Source: Betaproteobacteria bacterium
GTDB lineage: Bacteria; Pseudomonadota; Gammaproteobacteria; Burkholderiales; Burkholderiaceae_C
NCBI GenBank assembly: GCA_009923345.1
Contig: RFTR01000056.1
Coordinates: 1-10,021, forward strand
Length of the DNA stretch: 10,021 nucleotides
Direction of reading: 5' to 3'
Below the pieces are notes generated by a model that saw only the letters and a program-made list of their open reading frames with translations, made no database searches and was not told where the DNA came from. Position 1 is the stretch's first letter. Each line of letters opens with the position of its first letter. A program made the translations under genes and the position numbers. Positions 6,795 through 10,021 of this stretch are shown piece after piece.

Positions 6795-6802
6795 ATGGTC
6801 TC

Positions 6803-8674
6803 CTAGTGGTGTTTAACTTGAGGTTGAGGGGAAAAAATATAAGGCGCAGTGCCTGCGTGCAAAGCATGCACCAAACTGTCTCGGTGTTTGAGCACCGCAC
6901 GTTGGTTGATCGAGCCCTTATCGGTCACTTCGCCTTTGTCGATAGATGGCGGCTCGCTGAGCAACACCATTCGCGCTAAGCGTGTGGCGCTGCCAGTAGA
7001 AGTTTGCGCTAGGCCATTGAGCACATGTTGAAAGTGCGCCATCACAGGTGCGCTAGTTAAAACATCTGCCATGGTTGCTTCAGCGCCAAGCCCACTCAAA
7101 CCGCGCACAGCGGCAGTCGGGAAAATCATGGCGCCAACTTCATGCATATTCAAGCCGGTGATGACAGCGTCCTGCACATAGGGCGCGCCGGCGGCAATGA
7201 TCTTACCGCGCAAAGGGCCGACACTCACGAAAGTGCCCGTAGCCAGTTTGAAATCCTCGGCAATGCGCCCGTCAAATTTGAGGCCTTGGTGGACATCATT
7301 TGCGTCGATCCACTGCACGGCATCACCAGTACAAAAAAAGCCTTCTTCGTCAAAAGCCTCTGCGGTCTCTTGTGGTGCGCGCCAATAGCCAGGGGCGATA
7401 TTGGGTCCTTTGTAGCGCACTTCAATTTTGTCGCTGTTGGGAACAAGTTTGAGCTCCATGCCCGGAGTAGGCACGCCCAAATCGCCCGCTTTCACAAACG
7501 GGCTGGTAACGAAAATAGCAAACGGGCCTGACTCGGTCATGCCTAAACCTGTGCCCATGACGATGCGCTCGCCGATCTCGCGTTCTTGGCTCTCGTGCAA
7601 GCTGTCCCAAATGGGTTGCGCCAAGGCCGCGCCCGCATAGAAAAACATTTGCACGCGGCTGAGCAGGTTTTTACGCAAAGCGTCGTCGGTTTTCATAGCG
7701 ATGGCGATCGCTTCAAAACCTGTGGGCACGTTGAAGTACACCGTAGGCGCAATCTCGCGCAAATTGCGCAAAGTCTCACCCATCAGCGCAGGCGTGGGCT
7801 TGCCTTCGTCGATATAGAGCGTGCCACCGTGGTAGAGCACCATGCCAAAGTTATGGTTACCGCCAAATGTGTGATTCCAAGGCAACCAGTCGACCAAGAC
7901 AGGAGGTGTTTGCGCCAGCACCGGCATCGATTGCGCCATCTGCTGTTGGTTGGCGCACCACATACGTTGGGTGTTGATCACCGCTTTGGGTAATTTGGTG
8001 GAGCCTGAAGTGAACAGGAATTTTGCGATGGTGTCAGGCCCTGTCGCTTGCATCGCGGCATCCACTGCGGGGGTAGCAGATGAGGTAAGCAGGTTTTGAA
8101 AAGTGGTGGTCGCGCGGCCAGTTATCTCGCCAATGTGAAGAACAACTTCTATGTCTTTACCGACTGCCGCTTCAATCGCTTTGCCATAGCGCTTGGCATC
8201 TGCGGCGAAGACCAAACCCGGTGTCAAAGTCGTCAAGATGTGGCGCAGCTTTTCAAAGTCTTGGCTGATGGTGGAGTAAGCGGGAGAGGCTGGACAAAAC
8301 GGCACGCCAGCGACCATACAACCTAGCGAAAGCAAGGCGTGTTCGAGATCGTTTTCCGACAGGATGACCACGGGACGTTCGGCGCTCAGGCCGCGATCTA
8401 TCAAGGCTTGGGCAATAGCCCGCGCGCTTTGCCAGGCTTGGGCATAGCTGATGTGTCGCCAATCGCCCAGACTGCCATCAGCGTTTTTGACGCGCTTGGC
8501 TAGCATGGTGGATTCAGGTTTGTTTTTCGCCCAATGCACCAAGCGGTCGGTCATGCGGGTGGCATAGGCTTCCAACTTTTGGTCGGCCGACATGTAGCGC
8601 ACGCCGTTAGCACCCTCGCGCATGTTGACGCGGGTCACACCAAACTTCAAAGGTCTGAATTTGGGAGTGCTCAT
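6803..8674 (-). CDS. fcs: Feruloyl-CoA synthase (hydroxycinnamate-CoA ligase)
   Basis: This is a cytoplasmic adenylate-forming enzyme of 623 residues. It activates ferulate, and usually p-coumarate and caffeate, to the CoA thioester with ATP, the first step of hydroxycinnamate breakdown. The AMP-binding P-loop is FTSGSTKLPKAV (221-232), the A5 motif is GLGMTESGP (376-384), the TGD motif is at 449-451, and the DGR..DFKLATGTFV hinge region is at about 468-482. The C-terminal DKGSINQ (585-591) probably carries the catalytic lysine. The LPK form of the P-loop and the KLATG-FV region are features I associate with the bacterial feruloyl-CoA synthase branch rather than general acyl-CoA ligases. The start at 8674 keeps the conserved N-terminus but has no good ribosome site. 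It starts 18 bases after the hydratase gene and ends 8 bases before the binding-protein gene, so it is clearly mid-operon. Confidence 0.93.
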   Translation of the reverse strand: MSTPKFRPLKFGVTRVNMREGANGVRYMSADQKLEAYATRMTDRLVHWAKNKPESTMLAKRVKNADGSLGDWRHISYAQAWQSARAIAQALIDRGLSAERPVVILSENDLEHALLSLGCMVAGVPFCPASPAYSTISQDFEKLRHILTTLTPGLVFAADAKRYGKAIEAAVGKDIEVVLHIGEITGRATTTFQNLLTSSATPAVDAAMQATGPDTIAKFLFTSGSTKLPKAVINTQRMWCANQQQMAQSMPVLAQTPPVLVDWLPWNHTFGGNHNFGMVLYHGGTLYIDEGKPTPALMGETLRNLREIAPTVYFNVPTGFEAIAIAMKTDDALRKNLLSRVQMFFYAGAALAQPIWDSLHESQEREIGERIVMGTGLGMTESGPFAIFVTSPFVKAGDLGVPTPGMELKLVPNSDKIEVRYKGPNIAPGYWRAPQETAEAFDEEGFFCTGDAVQWIDANDVHQGLKFDGRIAEDFKLATGTFVSVGPLRGKIIAAGAPYVQDAVITGLNMHEVGAMIFPTAAVRGLSGLGAEATMADVLTSAPVMAHFQHVLNGLAQTSTGSATRLARMVLLSEPPSIDKGEVTDKGSINQRAVLKHRDSLVHALHAGTAPYIFSPQPQVKHH

Positions 8675-8692
8675 GGGTTTAGCTTTTAATTT

Positions 8693-9472
8693 TTAAGAAG
8701 TTTTGGCGACTTTGGCGGCCTTGCCTTCCAAAAAGTCGCGTACCCGTTGCTTGGCTTCGGGGGCAGACTGGGCAATGGCAGCCATCATGGCCTCGGTGAA
8801 AAAACCTTGGTCAGCGGGTTGCTCTGCAATGCGGGGCAGGGCGTGCATCAGCGCGTAATTGGTCAGCGGTGCGTTGGTCGCCACACGTTGGGCGATTTCC
8901 ATGGCTTTGTCAAAAGCAGTGCCTGCGGGAACCAGATATTGCGCTATGCCAATACGTTCACCGTCTTGTGCGTTGTAGACACGGCCTGTGAGCATCATGT
9001 CGGTCATGCGCGCCACGCCGATTAAACGGGGTATGCGCACGGAGCCGCCGCCGCCCACAAAAATACCTCGCGTGCCTTCTGGCAGTGCGTAAAAAGTGGA
9101 CTCGTCCGCCACGCGAATATGACAAGCGCTGGCCAGCTCTAAGCCGCCGCCCACTACCGCGCCGTGCAAAGCGGCGATGACGGGAACATCGCCTGACTGC
9201 AAGCGGTCAAGCGCTAGGTGCCAAGAGCGCGAGTGGTAGAGACCTTCGCCTGCATCCCGCTCCTTGAGTTCGCTCAGGTCAAGTCCAGCGCAAAAGTGGT
9301 CGCCATCTCCAGCAACGACCGCAGCGCGGGTTTCTTTGGGGAGGTTCTCGAAGATGTGGCGTAGCGAAGCGATCAGTCCATCATTCAAAGCGTTGCGTTT
9401 GGTCGGACGCGTCAGTCGGACAACAGCGACGCAGCCTTGCATCTCTAAGTGAATGTCGGGATTGGATTTCAT
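8693..9472 (-). CDS. Crotonase-family enoyl-CoA hydratase, probable hydroxycinnamoyl-CoA hydratase
   Basis: This is a crotonase-fold enzyme of 259 residues, first gene of the operon with feruloyl-CoA synthase, so its likely substrate is feruloyl-CoA or p-coumaroyl-CoA. The CoA-binding and oxyanion-hole parts are visible: RPTKRNALN (22-30), FCAGLDL (60-66) and HGAVVGGGLELA (103-114). Both acid-base glutamates of classical enoyl-CoA hydratase are present, Glu112 in GGGLE and Glu132 in LPEG, 20 residues apart as in the rat mitochondrial enzyme (144/164). The vanillin-forming hydratase-lyases (HCHL/Ech) lack the first of these. It could therefore carry out only the hydration step of a beta-oxidative route, rather than retro-aldol cleavage to vanillin. 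The ATG at 9472 lacks a clear ribosome site, but the next Met (residue 11) would cut into the first beta-strand. Confidence 0.9.
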   Translation of the reverse strand: MKSNPDIHLEMQGCVAVVRLTRPTKRNALNDGLIASLRHIFENLPKETRAAVVAGDGDHFCAGLDLSELKERDAGEGLYHSRSWHLALDRLQSGDVPVIAALHGAVVGGGLELASACHIRVADESTFYALPEGTRGIFVGGGGSVRIPRLIGVARMTDMMLTGRVYNAQDGERIGIAQYLVPAGTAFDKAMEIAQRVATNAPLTNYALMHALPRIAEQPADQGFFTEAMMAAIAQSAPEAKQRVRDFLEGKAAKVAKTS

Positions 9473-9563
9473 GTGCTGAGTAAGTAGGTCTTTATCGGTG
9501 GCAAAGAAAGTGTCAGTCTCAAAGGGTGCGTTGGGTCCTCAAAACGCCTTGGGGTTTGTCGGC

Positions 9564-9592
9564 TTGCGTTAGGCGATTATTTCCATTATGGT
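9564..9592 (+). promoter_or_regulatory. Candidate sigma70 promoter of the divergent amidohydrolase gene
   Basis: TTGCGT (9564-9569) and TATGGT (9587-9592) are 17 bases apart; each matches the consensus at four of six positions. A start near 9600 would fall within the symmetric AT-rich site and give a leader of about 55 bases. It is a modest match only. Confidence 0.35.
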
Positions 9593-9604
9593 TATGTCTG
9601 ATAA
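9576..9604 (-). promoter_or_regulatory. Candidate sigma70 promoter of the hydratase-synthase operon
   Basis: On the - strand TTATCA (9599-9604, four of six) and AATAAT (9576-9581, five of six) are 17 bases apart. Transcription would start near 9569 and leave a leader of about 97 bases before the hydratase ATG. It overlaps the opposite-strand promoter candidate, so the two divergent genes could be controlled by one bound regulator. Confidence 0.45.
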
Positions 9605-9616
9605 CTAATTAATCAG
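9591..9616. promoter_or_regulatory. Candidate MarR operator in the divergent promoter region
   Basis: Two overlapping inverted repeats sit here: GTTAT-5 bases-ATAAC (9591-9605, perfect arms) and CTGAT-9 bases-ATCAG (9598-9616, perfect outer arms, 13 of 18 non-central positions symmetric). The length and AT content are like MarR operators. The site overlaps the -35 of the - strand promoter candidate and the start region of the + strand one. Binding by the MarR protein of this operon is inferred. Confidence 0.4.
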
Positions 9617-9653
9617 GATTTACCCTCGAAACCCACGCCACAGGAAAGCCAGC

Positions 9654-10021
9654 ATGGACTACAAAAACCTCATCGCCATCGACATCCACACCCATGCCGA
9701 GGTGAGTTGCCGTAACCCTTTCGATAACTATGGCGAGGAATACGATCGCGCGGCAGACAAGTTCTTTGGCTCCGACAGACGCCCAACGATTGACGAGACA
9801 GTCGCCTATTACCGAGAAAAGAAAATCGGTTTGGTCATGTTCACCGTCGACAGCGAATCGCAACTTGGCCGCCGTCGCATACCTAATGAAGAAATCGCCG
9901 ACGCCGCCAAAGCCAACAGCGACATGATGATTGCCTTCGCCAGCATCGACCCCCACAAAGGCAAGATGGGCGCGCGCGAGGCAGAACGACTGATCAAAGA
10001 AGACGGCATCAAAGGCTTCAA
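9654..10021 (+). CDS. Amidohydrolase-2 family metal-dependent hydrolase (3' end beyond window), possible aryl beta-ketoacyl-CoA hydrolase
   Basis: An open frame starts at the ATG at 9654, with an AGGAAAG ribosome site at 9642-9648, and runs without a stop to the window edge, giving 122 codons. The N-terminus IAIDIHTHAE (residues 7-16) is the metal-binding HxH strand of the amidohydrolase-2 family. The next recognisable parts, ETVAYYREKKIG-VMFTVD, IPNEEIADAA and AFASIDPHKG, fit the same family. It is divergent from the hydratase-feruloyl-CoA synthase operon. In p-hydroxycinnamate catabolism, as described for CouO of Rhodococcus jostii, a hydrolase of this superfamily is thought to cleave the aryl beta-ketoacyl-CoA made by beta-oxidation. 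I also recall similar Burkholderiales proteins bearing the name 4-hydroxyphenyl-beta-ketoacyl-CoA hydrolase. The family is firm, the exact reaction is an inference from context. The remaining metal ligands lie outside the window. Confidence 0.88.
   Translation, partial: MDYKNLIAIDIHTHAEVSCRNPFDNYGEEYDRAADKFFGSDRRPTIDETVAYYREKKIGLVMFTVDSESQLGRRRIPNEEIADAAKANSDMMIAFASIDPHKGKMGAREAERLIKEDGIKGF

Noticed and set aside
8693..9472. Naming the crotonase as vanillin-forming hydroxycinnamoyl-CoA hydratase-lyase
   Set aside because: It carries the extra glutamate (GGGLE) typical of simple enoyl-CoA hydratases and the neighbour genes point to a different route, so only the broader name was used.
9609..9956. 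Open frame of 115 codons on the - strand
   Set aside because: It lies opposite the amidohydrolase gene, which has clear family motifs and a ribosome site, and shows no recognisable protein pattern.
1..10021. Search for CRISPR arrays, insertion sequences, tRNA or rRNA genes
   Set aside because: No regularly spaced repeats, transposase-like frames, or recognisable RNA gene patterns were seen.

Overview
The window is a densely coded stretch of a proteobacterial chromosome. It most likely comes from a betaproteobacterium of the order Burkholderiales, family Comamonadaceae or close to it. This placement rests on the grpE-dnaK-dnaJ protein sequences, a Bug/TctC-type binding protein, and a feruloyl-CoA synthase linked to a MarR regulator. 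It is an inference from remembered families, not from a database search. No mobile element, CRISPR array, rRNA or tRNA gene was seen, and no gap between genes exceeds about 180 bases.

Layout. (1) Positions 1-882, + strand: the 3' part of a ChaA-type Ca2+(Na+)/H+ antiporter gene, split by a frameshift near 594-598 and apparently broken. (2) Positions 937-4829, - strand: the DnaK chaperone machine in the order grpE, dnaK, dnaJ. Sigma32-like heat-shock promoters with the same internal spacing lie in front of grpE and of dnaK, and a GC-rich hairpin lies between dnaK and dnaJ. (3) Positions 4977-9472, - strand: a close-packed set read in the order crotonase-type hydratase, feruloyl-CoA synthase, Bug/TctC periplasmic binding protein, MarR regulator, FKBP prolyl isomerase, ending at a strong intrinsic terminator (4935-4961). 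(4) Positions 9654-10021, + strand: a divergent amidohydrolase-2 gene that runs off the right edge.

How the genes fit together. The right half looks like a hydroxycinnamate (ferulate, p-coumarate, caffeate) catabolic locus. The binding protein may capture the substrate in the periplasm, feruloyl-CoA synthase activates it, and the crotonase hydrates the side chain. The divergent amidohydrolase resembles the hydrolases that cleave aryl beta-ketoacyl-CoA in the beta-oxidative deacetylation route. The crotonase keeps both glutamates of classical enoyl-CoA hydratases, unlike the hydratase-lyases that release vanillin directly. The local gene set therefore points to the beta-oxidative route, with the missing dehydrogenase expected just beyond the right edge. 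The MarR protein is the obvious candidate regulator, and a symmetric AT-rich site between the divergent genes is a candidate operator.

The most unusual signals are a perfect DnaA-box 9-mer inside the putative dnaK heat-shock promoter, a long dyad centred on the -10 region of the putative grpE promoter, the two-glutamate hydratase plus amidohydrolase pairing, and loss of the second acidic motif in the antiporter.
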